DNA from: Diadophis punctatus similis
Taxonomy: Eukaryota > Chordata > Lepidosauria > Squamata > Dipsadidae
Length of the DNA stretch: 64,000 nucleotides
NCBI GenBank assembly: GCA_023053685.1
Contig: JALIGW010000001.1
Span: 229,300,434-229,364,433 of the forward strand
Direction of reading: 5' to 3'
Numbering within the stretch: the stretch's first letter is position 1; each line of letters opens with the position of its first letter. A program made the position numbers and the translations under genes. Below are positions 34,301 to 44,756 of the stretch, in pieces. A model generated the notes under the pieces. The model had not been told where the DNA came from and did not search any database. It saw only the letters and a program-made list of their open reading frames with translations.

Positions 34301-35483
34301 GGAACTAAAGATTTGGAAAGAAATCCCCTCTAAAATGCTTAAAGCCAGGAAAAGCTATACTTTTTTGATTGATGAATTTAAGAGATTAAATTTACAATAT
34401 AAATGGGAAGCACCAGTTGGAGTAGCAGTGAAATTTTCTGGAAAAAGATACCGGCTCAACACGATAAAAAAAGCTACTGAATTTTATGTCAATGTTCTAA
34501 AGGCTGATATATCCAAGATTCCAGAAGAAGGGTGTATGAAAATAAAAGAGGAGGAGGAGGGGAAGCCACCTTCGATGGATCAAAAAGAAATAGACTCAAA
34601 AATCCAAAAGGAGTGCCTGAATCAGATAGCTGGGGAAAAGGAGATGGAGGTTTGGGAGCAGACGGGAGACGACTTGACAAATTTGAATTTATTGAACTAT
34701 TAAAAGATGAACTATCAAGATACAAAACGATGTGATGTTGAAATATATTGGATGGATAGAGACTAATATGATTGTATTTTATCTTTTCCCTATCTAATGA
34801 TTACTTATGCAATATTTAGTTAAGTTTTATATAATTTTGAGGTTATTTTTAATGTTGATAATATTAGATATATATAGTTTGTTGAAGATTTGTTTATTGT
34901 TTATTCTTCTTTTATTTTCTTTTTTTGTTTATTGAAGTTAATGATGAAATTTAATATTTGATGATTACTTATGTAACATTTAGTTAAGTTTTATCTTAGA
35001 GGTTATTTCTAATGTCAATAATATTAGTTTAAGATTTGTGTATTTTATATTTAGTTATTACTTATGTAACATTTACCTTGTATAAGATAGAGGACTGAAG
35101 GGAGGAGGTAGGAGGTTTGTTTGTTTGTAGTGTTAAAGAGTTTTCTCTTTCTTTCTTTCTTTTTTTTATTCTCTTTCTTTTTTTTCTCTCTCTTTTTTGT
35201 ATCTTTACTATTGTATATAAATGCGATATATTAGTACTGTATAGTTTGGAGTTGAAGCTTTTTTAAAAATAGTGTTCTTTTTTTCCTTTTTCCTTTTTCT
35301 TTTTATTAACAATTTAAACTTATTATTATGCCCTGTATTATCTCTGGGAAGTCCGGGGGGGGGGAGGTGGGGAGGGAAGGGGGTGGGTCTGGGGGGGGGA
35401 AACAAAAATGATTGTACTTTGGACTTAATATTTTGTTACCACTTATGTAAGTTTGTACTAATAAAACTTTTTTGAGAAAAAAA
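34301..35483 (+). mobile_element. ORF1-only L1-type insertion with 18-bp TSD
   Basis: A 1.18-kb retroposon flanked by identical AAAATTATCTTTGAATCA (34283-34300 and 35484-35501) and ending in AATAAAACTTTTTTGAG plus poly(A). The sequence starts inside an L1-type ORF1, reads to its stop at 34703, then passes straight into a 780-bp AT-rich 3' region holding repeats of ATTACTTATG and a GTTAAGTTTTAT block. No ORF2 sequence is present. This is the arrangement of half-L1 (HAL1) elements known from mammals, or an L1 with ORF2 deleted before insertion. Confidence 0.82.
34302..34703 (+). pseudogene. L1-type ORF1p C-terminal domain, 5' truncated
   Basis: Open from the left edge of the insertion to a stop at 34703. 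The first roughly 65 residues match the ORF1p C-terminal domain (LKIWKEIPSKMLKARKSYTF, LNLQYKWEAP, GKRYRLNTIKKATEF), comparable with the end of the ORF1p at 31910-32635. A further 65 or so hydrophilic residues follow, rich in Lys and Glu (KIKEEEEGKPP, EMEVWEQTGDD), longer than the usual ORF1p end. The coiled coil and RRM are missing through 5' truncation. The copy is not translatable as a full protein. Confidence 0.75.
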
Positions 35484-35501
35484 AAAATTATCTTTGAATC
35501 A

Positions 35502-35670
35502 ATGGTAATTCCCCAGAATCTCTACAACAGCAACTCGGTGGATGCATGATTTTCTTCGTATGTCAGAAAATAAAGCTGTAATGCAAAGCAGGAGATTGCC
35601 ACTCTGCTTACTCAGCTACACTGCTAGATTACTTCTAACAACCTAATCTTATCCATATATGTTTAAAGGC

Positions 35671-35722
<52 letters not shown>

Positions 35723-36888
35723 AGTTTACTGCCAAAAAAACTCTGAATATGGAATTACAACCCAACTGTAATCAGTTCAACATTTTTTAAAAAGCATGGT
35801 TAACAGATTATTATAATATCTGATATTTGAGGCACATTCTGTGTTACTGTATAGCTACTCATCATTTTTTCTTCACTGATTTACTCTTGCAAACAACTCT
35901 TATTTAATAATGCTGCAAATGCATCTTCAGATGCTCTTATTGGAACAAAAGCCACCAGTAAATTGGCAGCTGTTTTGAAGATAGTCTATAAGATGTTTGA
36001 CGTTGTTTGCTTTTAGCACAGGCGATTTCTTTGCTTTTAATAGAGGGGAATTATTTCAGACTTGTGGAAACTCAGTTTTCAAATTCTGGTATTAAAGGAA
36101 AACAAAAATAACATTGAAATGGGAAGATAGCAATGCATGCCACAGAAGGCTGAGTGCAATCTTACTTTTCCAAAATATGTTAATTTCTACATTTAGCGGA
36201 ATTCAAAGTGACACAGAGGTGACTACCCAAATTCTTCAAAAATCATTTGCACTCATCTGTATCATACAAATTAAATGTGCTTTAGATTAGTCAGCAGAAG
36301 TGGTATTTAGAAATCGCTAGTGATATTCAGAAATGCAAAAGGACTTGGCTTTGTAAAGTTTCACTGCAGAAGTAAAATTTCCATATTATTAAACATGTCA
36401 CCTTGATCTGCTTCACAGCATTTTAATGCAAAGCCCTTTCAATGCAAATTTGAACAAGAGCTTGTTATTATGTGTGTTTCATGGGTACAGTAGAGAGAAG
36501 AACAATATGCAGTAACAGTTCAAGAAGTTTCAGTTCAATCTTGCACTTCAGTGAAAGACGGGGCCAATAAACTATGAGGATCTGGTTTCCTTTTTCTTTG
36601 GTCCTACGGTACCTTCTGTGGAAGAGGAAATTTGCTTTTTCCAACCAGTTCCACTCTACTACTAATTGAGATAAAAACTAAGGGTTCTCTGGAAGCTAAG
36701 AAACTATGGATTAATGTAGAAAAGTGATAGACAAACCCACAGTAATTGGAATAAAATGTTGGAGGTTAGGGGGAAAAGGGGAATAGCCATTTAAACATAA
36801 CTAGCAAAACCTATGCCCAAACTAAACAATATAGCAGTAGAAACATTGTTCTTTCTACATGCCTAAGAAATAGAATATGTGGTCATAC
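35502..36888. other. Unique sequence with (CA)n
   Basis: (CA)n at 35675-35719. The rest is AT-rich with no recognised exon; about 36000-36450 is CNE-like by eye only. Confidence 0.35.
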
Positions 36889-37177
36889 CAGAGGTGGGTT
36901 TCAGCAGGTTCTGACCAGTTCTGGAGAACCGGTAGTGGAAATTTTGACTAGTTCGGAGAACTGGTAAATACCACCTCTGACTGGCCCCGTCCCCATCTAT
37001 TCTCTGCCTCCCGAGTCCCAGCTGATCGGGAGGAAATGGGGATTTTACAGTATCCTTCCCCTGGAGTGGGAGGGAATGGAGATTTTACAGTATCCTTCCC
37101 CTGCCATGCCCACCAAGCTACGCTCACCAAGCCATGCCCACAGAACTGGTAGTCAAAAAATTTGAATTCCACCACTG
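36889..37177. mobile_element. hAT MITE, 289 bp, perfect TSD
   Basis: CAGAGGTGGGTTTCAGCAG ... GAATTCCACCACTG with exact GGTCATAC on both sides (36881-36888, 37178-37185). The internal minisatellite found in the copy at 6705-7018 is present here in about two units. Confidence 0.9.
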
Positions 37178-37424
37178 GGTCATACATACACCATTAAGGG
37201 AACAGATTGGAGAAGAGAAATATAGTGTTGAACTCCAATGCTTGCTGAATCTAGTCTGATGCTGGCCAACTGTTGTTATAGTCACTTTTTTTTCATTCTT
37301 GGTATTAGAGCCAAGAAGTTAAAAATGACTACAGGACAGAAATGAGGATGCAGGAAGAAAAAAAAAATATCCCTCTTTTCCTTTGCTTTGGGTATTTCGG
37401 TCACATTCATGTTTGTATTGGAAG

Positions 37425-37690
37425 CACCAAGGCGCTTCCAGATTGAAAGGATTAGCTGGTGTCATCACTGTTGCCCAGGAGATGCCCCTTTCATGTTCCA
37501 GTTAATGTGCCACCGAAGCGGTACCTATTTATCTACTCGCGTTTGCATGCTTTCAAACTGCTAGGTTGGCAGTAGATGGAGTGAATGATGGGAGCGCACC
37601 CCATCACACAGCAGCACTTGGGTCTCAAACATGGGCTTGCTGATTATCAACTTAGCATCCTAACCACGTGAGCCACCGTGCTCCTTGGAT
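37425..37690 (-). mobile_element. tRNA-derived SINE-like repeat
   Basis: On the minus strand it starts GAGCACGGTGGCTCACGTGG, a tRNA-like A-box region, and has a B-box-like segment in TTTGAGACCCAAG. The body extends to CACCAAGGCGCTTCCAG. Boundaries approximate. It sits 130 bp downstream of a CHID1 exon, inside the intron as transcribed upstream of that exon's neighbour region. Confidence 0.55.
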
Positions 37691-37816
37691 ACTATGGTTA
37701 ACTGTACCCAGATTTCTAGAGATATATACATGCATACAAAATATATACTGTATATATAAATTCCACTTTATACATACATACAATGTTTTCAGAAAACTCA
37801 GACTTTGAAAACTTGC

Positions 37817-37966
37817 CTGTTGCCAACTATGGGGTCTCTTACATTACTTGAATAATCCATGCCATAAAAATTCAGCCCCAGAAGAATTTTTTTCCTCCAT
37901 TTGGATTCTGGATCCAGCATCTCAATACAAGCTTGCACCCAATGCAGTGGGGCATTGGGGCCAGAC
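37817..37966 (-). CDS. CHID1: CHID1 internal exon (GH18-like domain)
   Basis: A 150-bp exon of chitinase domain-containing protein 1 (SI-CLP), a secreted/lysosomal GH18-fold protein that binds saccharides and interacts with stabilin-1, reported to lack chitinase activity. Read in phase 2, it encodes PNAPLHWVQAC, MLDPESKWRKK and ILLGLNFYGMDY, followed by RDPIVGN, which aligns with human REPVVGA. The last block is a GH18 barrel strand. The acceptor is strong (TTTCTTCCTCTTTCTACAG, ending 37967). The donor is GC, not GT: CAG followed by GCAAGT (37811-37816). A GT donor-like GTAAGA lies 24 bp inside the exon (37837-37842), but using it would break phase and remove conserved residues. I could not find the remaining 3' exons. 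Confidence 0.93.
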
Positions 37967-39622
37967 CTGTAGAAAGAGGAAGAAAGAAATTAAGGTTCAA
38001 ATTGTAAAATTCCCCAAAAAAGTAGAACCATGTTTAACAAGATTCTAGTCTAAAATCAGTATTTTCCAAAGTAAAAAAAGGACTGTTAGAAGTAGAAAAA
38101 TTGTTTTTTTAAAACTCGTACCACAGTATCCATCCATCCATCCTGTTTATTTTTGTGCTAGTTTCTACCATTTCTGTAACTGCCTTTTTGTTGTTGATTT
38201 TAGTTTACTCTATTTTACAATATTATATGGCATTTGGGGCATTTTTCCCAAGAAAGGGAAGATATATATTTTATTATAAAGAAAACTACTCTGAAAAAAA
38301 GGCAGTAGTTTTATGGGAAAATTCTTAAAAAGTACTATTCACAATCTCTCCCTCTACAATTCTTAAAATATTAGATTCACATATATATAAATGTGGTTAT
38401 AACAATCTTCATCTGTAAAGGGTTTTTGAAATATTCATCTATGCACTGGATTTTTCTGGTATAGATCCTTCAGGCGTTTTGGATAAAATTCTTTTTGAAA
38501 TGGCTGTTGCTTCATGTTTTACAATCTGCTTCTGTATTGCATTTTTATGTCTCTTAATGTGTCCACCACTGGCTAGAGACAGCAGTTATGTTAAAAGTAT
38601 ATTTTATTAACATGGAATTCTATTTGTATTTCCCTGGACCAGTTGCAGAATGATTTCTTTTATCCTATGTGTATACTTAGCTGACAGTTAAAATAAGAAG
38701 CTAAAAGTTTTAAGACATGGTTTGATAAAATAGAAAGAAGATGCATCTATCAGAATTGCTTCAAAGCAGAGATGAAAGAAAATGTAAAAGAATTGCTTTC
38801 TTCTTTCTACTTTTGCTTTCCACAAGCAGTATACAAACGTGTATTTTTAGGAATCTCCTTACCAAAGTGAAATCAATAATAAAAAGTTAGATATATACAA
38901 GCCAAAGGGAATTATAATACATTTATTATGCATTTTATAATGAATGTTTTCACTGCTTTTCACTGAGCTAATGAGTGATGTATATTTAAATACTTGCAGT
39001 ATATTATCTATGTTATTATTGAGTATTGAGCACTTATTATCTCTATCCTGTCTTCCTACTGCCAATCTTTGAGGCTGCTCAATCTACGCAGACAGCTTCT
39101 CCACTGAAGATGCTTATTATATACAGATGGGAATGAGAAGAAAATGTGCCTAGCAAGTCAACTGGCCTAAAGTCCTAAGTGTATTTGGAAATAAGAGCTA
39201 CTGAACCAAACTGACAACAAAGTAAACATGCAAAAAATAGTTTGGGGGGGAAAAGTGTCTATTTACACTCAAGTATAGGATCAAATAATTTTACAAACGA
39301 CAAATTATTTTTATTGTCAGTAATCAATTCAGTTCATATTGATTAAGTTTTTTCTTCCTTGATTGGAGGGAAAGGATTAAAAAATATGCAAATTTAAATA
39401 TAAATATATTTAGGAGCAGGTGTGATACGTATGCAATACACTAGTATAAAGGGCTGCCTCTAAGAGACCTAAGATTGTTGATATACAAATATTTTATGAG
39501 AATGTCATTAGAGTTATGCTCAATCAGTTATCTTATTAGTATTAAGAAACAGGATGAATGTGACCTCCAGCTGAACACCAGCTCAGTTCTTAGTGCTGTT
39601 GTACCTGTACATTTTGCCTTAC
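37967..39622 (-). other. CHID1: CHID1 intron, 1656 bp
   Basis: Bounded by donor GTAAGG (39617-39622) and acceptor TTTCTACAG (from 37967). It is a phase 2 intron, matching the split glycine codon GG|G. AT-rich with no transposon ends recognised; a CCAT run lies near 38128-38142. Confidence 0.88.
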
Positions 39623-39724
39623 CCCAATTGTGATGAATAATCGTATGTCATGAGGCTGAAACTGTCCACCACTGGGGCCAGCCGATCAAATTCTTTCTTG
39701 GTAAACATTCCTAACTCGCTAGTT
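39623..39724 (-). CDS. CHID1: CHID1 internal exon (upstream neighbour)
   Basis: A 102-bp exon just upstream, in transcription order, of the one at 37817-37966. Flanked by acceptor TTTTTTCTTTGACAG (from 39725) and donor GTAAGG. It starts and ends in phase 2 and encodes ELGMFTKKEFDRLAPVVD and FSLMTYDYSS, matching human CHID1 QLGMFTHKEFEQLAPVLD and FSLMTYDYST. MTYDY is the GH18 barrel strand near the substrate cleft. Spliced to the next exon it keeps the frame across SSQLG|SGPNAP. The preceding exon (ending around PPAITPG in human) was not found up to 64000. Confidence 0.93.
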
Positions 39725-39784
39725 CTGTCAAAGAAAAAAGAAAAATTGGAAGGATTATTCATTCATTCATTCAACCTCCAGAAT

Positions 39785-39957
39785 GCTCCAATACTGGAAG
39801 TTTTTAGGAAGGGATTGGACAACCATTTGGAATGGAATGGAATGGAATGGAATGTTTCCTGCCTGAGCAGGGAGGGGGTTGGACTAAAAGACCTCCAAGG
39901 TCCCTTCCAACTATCCAACCATTCCATTCCATTCCATTCCATTCCATTCCATTCCAG
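39785..39957 (+). mobile_element. CR1-type LINE 3' end with two inverted pentamer arrays
   Basis: The 3' end of a CR1/L3 LINE: GGAAGGGATTGGACAACCAT, then TTTCCTGCCTGAGCAGGG, GGGGTTGGACTAAAAGACC and GGTCCCTTCCAACT. It runs into (ATTCC)n at 39921-39955. A second array, (GGAAT)n, lies internally at 39829-39853 in inverse orientation. Both strands show Ser/Ile/Pro or Glu/Trp-rich frames that are artefacts. Confidence 0.8.
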
Positions 39958-40542
39958 GATTAACATTCTACAAAAATCAGGTATAAGGCTCTGTCCTAAA
40001 GAGCTTAAGTCTAAATAGAAGTTAAGTGAAAACCAGGCAGGGAAGAATGGAATAGACACAGGATTAATCAGGGGAATAAGATGCAATTTCTTCAGTAGCA
40101 TTGAATTATGTGTAGGAAATGATGCTAAAGATGGACTTTCAGAAAGGATTTGAAATGTTTGTTAAGCCCATTATGGCAGCTCACAAACAAGAAACTGACT
40201 ATATCACAGATTCAGAACAGGACTCAGATTAATTTTTGCAATGAGCAAAGGGTTAGACTACAGAACCTTGGTTCTGAATATTATGTTAGTCATTCTTCAC
40301 TGACAGTGTTAAGGTGGGGACCTGCCTATAGTTTTTGACTTTTTTTTTCTTAAAGATTTTCTTACAGGTTTAATCAAACGGATGGCTATTTAATACCGGT
40401 GGTCTTCAACTTATAATCATAATTAGTCTGGAATTATGATTGTAAGTCATACCGGTTCTCAAATGGTCATCATGCAACAGACCTGGTTTTTTTTTGCAGC
40501 ATCATTAAGCAAATCACCACAGTCATTAAGCAAATCTACATG

Positions 40543-40998
40543 GCTACATGGCTTAGGACCAGGTTATCTCCGGGATCGCATTCTGCCTCATTCTTCCCTT
40601 CGACCAGTCAGGTCCCACAGAGTGGGTCTCCTCCAGTTCCCGTCAGCCAAACAGTGCCGACTGGCGGGGCCTAGGCGGAGGGCTTTCTCTGTAGGGGCCC
40701 CTGCTCTCTGGAACCAACTTCCCCCAGAGATCCGAATCATCCCCACCTTGCTGGCCTTCCGAAAAGCCATTAAGACATGGCTCTTCCTGCAGGCGGGGTG
40801 AGTTTGAGACGACTTTATATCTGACGTCTCCCCCATGTATGTATGTTGTTTATATGTTTTTTTAATTGTTTTTTAATTGCCTTTTTAAAATGATTTGTTT
40901 GGAGTTTCATAAAATGTTGTATGCCGCCCTGAGTCCTGAGGGAGTAGGGCGGCATAGAAAAACTACCAAATAAACAAACAAACAAACAAACAAACAAA
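40543..40998 (+). pseudogene. 5'-truncated L2/CR1 LINE (ORF2 C-terminus + 3' UTR)
   Basis: Starts within ORF2 and encodes HGLGPGYLRDRILPHSSLRP, then LWNQLPPEIR and FRKAIKTWLF, nearly the same as residues at the C-terminus of the intact ORF at 243-3407. The stop codon is followed by the 3' UTR with its GCCGCCCTGAGTCCTGAGGG stem and a (CAAA)n tail (about 40972-40997), in place of (AAAT)n. The insertion is in the same orientation as the window and nested in a MITE. Confidence 0.9.
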
Positions 40999-41202
40999 TC
41001 TGTGCTATTAAGCGAATACCACAATGGTTTTAAGGTGTCTTTTTTTTTGCTCTGGAACTCCAATCTCTGGCAAAAACTGACACAAATTGCAGTCATGTGA
41101 CCGTGGGATGCTGCAAACAGCTGTAAATATGGGCTGACTACCGAGTGCTCAAAATGGAATCACGTGACCAGTGGGGGCCTAGCCCCCAGAACTTTGAATA
41201 TA

Positions 41203-41337
41203 CCATGTTTCCCCGAAAATAAGACCCTGTCTTATATTTTTTGGAACCCTGAAATAAGTGCTTTGCCTTATTGCCATACACTCAAAAGCCCGAATGGGCT
41301 TATTATCAGAGGATGTCTTATTTTGGGAGAAACAGGG
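41203..41337. mobile_element. Mariner-type MITE (CCATGTTTCCCC termini)
   Basis: CCATGTTTCCCCGAAAATAA ... TTATTTTGGGAGAAACAGGG between TA dinucleotides. Non-coding. A short direct repeat (AAGAAACAGGGTAA-type) follows it. Confidence 0.75.
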
Positions 41338-42269
41338 TAAGTTGTTAAAGAAACAGGGTAACCCCGTTTTTGGGTCTGTTGTAACTTTGAACAGTCATTA
41401 AGCAACTGGTCATAAGTCGAGGACTATCTGTATTACAAAAATATACACCTTGTACCACAATTGTTTGGAAAAGTCTATTTTCAATCCCAGGGTCAGATCA
41501 TTCCATTCCATGTTTTTTCCCATTAATTCTTCATATGGGTTTGTTTACAAGAACAAGCCTTTTCCTGAGACATTGACCCTAGGAAACACTTGACCTACAT
41601 GTAATTCCTCAATTACTTGGCTTCAAGTTACCTTGATTGGGTAGGGCATAGGAAGGGCAAGGAGAAAAAAACAGACTTCCACATCAGTATTGTATATTGT
41701 TAGGTGAACTTTTCAAGGTTTCTTCAAAATAATCTAGCTATGCAAACTTCTGGTAAGATGGTGATAAGGGAGGCTGTATTTTTAAAGAGATAGATAAAAC
41801 TGCCTTGCTTGCTTTTCATTTTTATCCTAGATTTTAAGTACAGTTCAGCCTGCAGTTTTGCTTTGCTTATGCCTTAGAAACATCCCTCTTCCTGTTGTTC
41901 CTACCGATTTGCATTTTCTTTTCCATCACGGCCACTTCAATGAGGCAAGTGGGAGTTATGCAGCATAAAGCTGTTTTAATAGTGCTAGTGAAAGTTGCCA
42001 AAAGCCAATCTGCAGTGAAGCCTTTAGAAGCAGTACCATTATGTAATCCCCACAAATGATAAATTAGGAGGGGAAGAAGTAGCAATAAGCTAGCAAAAAA
42101 ATCTTTGCTCCTCCTGATTCCCCCCTTAAAGATGAGTAAGGAATGTCTCATTCCAACTTTGAATGGTTTTGAATGAAATATCTTCCTCTATGTACAAGCC
42201 TTGTTGCTTCTATTTGTTGCTTTCCCGTTATGTACCAATAAAGGAGAATATTTTTACTTCAGGGTTGAA

Positions 42270-42591
42270 CTGAGGGATCCCTTGGTGCTCTCTGAGCTTC
42301 GTTGTTTTCTTGAAGACATTTCATTAGAATAGAATAGAATAGAATAGAATAGAATAGAATAGAATAGAATAGAATAGAATAGAATAGAATTCTTTATTGG
42401 CCAAGTGTGATTGGACACACAAGGAATTTGTTTTTGGTGCATATGCTTTCAGTGTACCCAAACTAGATAACATCATCAGTGCTTGTAAATCCTTAGTAAG
42501 CCCTTACTAGCGTTGATGCTGTTGCCTAGATTGGGTAATGAAACGTCTGCAAGAAAACAACCAAGCCCAGAGATCACTAAGGACTCTTCAG
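42270..42591. mobile_element. Palindromic MITE split by CR1
   Basis: The left arm (CTGAGGGATCCCTTGGTGC, TTCGTTGTTTTCTTG) and right arm (CAAGAAAACAACCAAGCC, CACTAAGGACTCTTCAG) are imperfect inverted repeats. The CR1 end at 42326-42462 lies between them. Confidence 0.65.
42326..42462 (-). mobile_element. CR1/L3 LINE 3' end with (AGAAT)n array
   Basis: Plus strand (AGAAT)13 at 42326-42390 followed by TCTTTATTGGCCAAGTGTGA and CACACAAGGAATTTG. This is the 3' end and microsatellite tail of the CR1/L3 family known to be abundant in snake genomes. Non-coding. Confidence 0.88.
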
Positions 42592-42786
42592 TTTTTTATG
42601 TCTGTCCCTGAAGATCCTACAGGGAGATCATTACTAAAGGAGACTGTGATAGATTAAGTTTGGTCAGTCCTTGTAGGCACTGAACAAAGGGATCAATCAA
42701 TCAAAATTGCAGGATGAATCAACTAAGTATTACAGACATCTTCTCTACTTCTGGGGTATATGTTATTACGGGTAAATAGCTTAAAG

Positions 42787-42920
42787 CAGTGTTGCTCAAA
42801 CTTGGCAACTTGAAGATGGCTGGACTTCAAGTCCCTGAATTCTCAAGCCAGACATGCTGGTTGGGCAATCTGGGAATTGAAGTCCATACATCTTCAAGTT
42901 ATCAAGGTTGAGAAACACTG
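42787..42920. mobile_element. Palindromic hAT-type MITE
   Basis: CAGTGTTGCTCAAACTTGGC ... AAGGTTGAGAAACACTG with a long palindromic centre (GGACTTCAAGTCCC, GAATTGAAGTCC). Flanks GCTTAAAG and CCTTAGAA agree only in part. Confidence 0.75.
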
Positions 42921-43126
42921 CCTTAGAATCAACCCCAAATGATATGACTATTTTGCCTTACTCCAGGATGAAACAAAACAGTAAACAATATGACTTATGA
43001 GATTACACAACCTAAAAAGCTAGCCGCTCTAAATTTCTCCCCAGATGCAAGATGAAGTAGCAAGAGGGGAAGATAATGAAGAGAACAAGACTTCAGAATC
43101 TGCTACTGATCCTCATCCTGATGAAC

Positions 43127-43127
<1 letters not shown>

Positions 43128-43177
<50 letters not shown>
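43128..43177. repeat. (CA)n microsatellite
   Basis: About 24 CA units. Confidence 0.98.
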
Positions 43178-43182
<5 letters not shown>

Positions 43183-43445
43183 AATGTGCCTCTTGCTGAC
43201 CTCTCATATGTAGGAAGCCAACAGGTAAATGTCAACAAACCTATTTCAGTATGGCAAAAAAGAGAAAACTAGAAAAAAACTAGAAAACCCAGTGATAAAG
43301 TCCTTTGGGATAGTAGTAGAGGCTTGCTAACAGCTATAGCTGAAAATGTCTACAAAAATGCTGAATTCATTGTCACGATAGGCAAAAGTGGATTGCAAAA
43401 GCAGCTGAAGGGAATTACTCCAACCTTACTATGAACTCCAAGGCC

Positions 43446-43650
43446 CACTTTGGTGTAGTGGTTAAAGCATGAGGCTGGAAACCAGGAGACTGTGAGATCT
43501 CATCCCATCTTATGCATAAAACTAATCGGGTGACCTTGGACCAGTCATTTTGTCTAAGACCTAGAAAGCAGACAATGGCAAGCTACTTCTGAAACGTTGC
43601 CAAGAAAACTACAGGGACATGTCCAGGCAACTGCCAGGAGTCAAACATAA
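43446..43650 (+). mobile_element. tRNA-derived SINE, plus strand
   Basis: Head TTTGGTGTAGTGGTTAAAGC is a pol III A-box region, followed by AACCAGGAGACTGTGAGATC (decayed B-box region). The tail contains CTTGGACCAGTCA, CAATGGCAAGCTACTTCTG and CCAAGAAAACTACAGGGAC, a non-Bov-B 3' end. Boundaries approximate. Confidence 0.75.
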
Positions 43651-44668
43651 TTATTAATTACACTATTAAATATGTAATGAATAGTAAGGAAGCTGACCAA
43701 TCAAAAAAGGATGGGGCAAAGGAAAACTCATAAAGAAACTCATAGGAACCTCCAAATACTAAAAAGAACAAAAAAACATTAAGAATTCTGAATATCTCAA
43801 GCCAGAGGGAAAAAGAAACCTGAAGAAAGTGACAAATATTCTTGACAGAGACCGTGAGCCTGAAAAATATAAGCACAATTCTGAGAATAAGGATGCCAGA
43901 AGGCCAACCATCAGTCATAAAGGTCATGGCCTGATCCAGAGTTCAAAGATTGATTTAAGAGGGAGAGACATGAAATCTGTAGTGCATTTGATTAGCCACA
44001 CCACTTTGAGAAAGCAGTCTTTAAACAACAAAAGGAAAAAACCCAAAAGATTTATTACAGAGCCCTGACCTGTCTCTTGCGAATTACACTGTTTTCTTCC
44101 CCTTCGGCACCCACAACTAATCACAAATAATCTAGTGTTCTTTAATTACCCAAAACCAAACCACTATCTAATTCAATTTTACTCCAAGGCCCATTTCCTC
44201 CATTTATTGTTTGTTCTCATTGTCTTATCCACTTTAAGGACATTGTAAAGGTTGATTATTTAGCTTTTGAATGTAATTTAAACCAAGCAATAGTATCACT
44301 TTTTTTCCCCACGCAAAAATATTAAGGAGATTTTTAAACTGAAGCCTATATTTACTTGTTCAAATATCTTAATATCCAGTGTTTCCCCCCCAAAAAAACT
44401 TATGTTTACTCACACATCCTCCAATACCTAATACTTTGCCAAATGGAGAGTCAAAGCAAGCAAGGGGATTGGGTATTTTGTATAAGCAAAAGCAACCCAC
44501 AGTTCTTGCAAGCTTGGGGATTTCTTCCTGTAATGGTCCTTCTGATAACCAACAAAATGCACTGAAAAGCAATGTTGAACATCTGACTATTGTAACAGGC
44601 TGCTAGTGCACTTCAGCAGCCATTTTCTTATCACCTTAGGCTCTGCCCATTTCCTGAAAGAAACTGGA

Positions 44669-44756
44669 TGGAATATAGATTTTTAGACTCTCCAGAATCT
44701 GGCCTATCTCCCTTTTCCATTCATCTTACTTCTCAGAGTGTCTCTATAGAAACTAC
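44669..44756 (+). repeat. Inverted duplication, copy A
   Basis: An 88-bp segment (starting TGGAATATAGATTTTTAGAC, ending TCTATAGAAACTAC) whose exact reverse complement is present at 50392-50479. Sequence on both sides of A is different from that around the other copy. Confidence 0.92.

Larger units (their letters stand above)
40396..41430. mobile_element. Tc1/mariner-like MITE with two nested insertions
   Basis: Begins after TA (40394-40395) with CCGGTGGTCTTCAACTTATA and ends AAGTCGAGGACTATCTG before TA (41431-41432). It is interrupted by a LINE end (40543-40998) and by another MITE (41203-41337). Without them its length is about 440 bp. Confidence 0.82.

Noticed and set aside
1..37810. 3' terminal CHID1 exons
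   Set aside because: I looked for complements of the FYP, MVWD and FFEY coding motifs and found no match with correct frame and splice sites. A computed translated search would settle this.
8092..43177. Regular spacing suggestive of CRISPR-like arrays
   Set aside because: All tandem arrays are microsatellites or minisatellites without repeat-spacer structure, and the genome is vertebrate.
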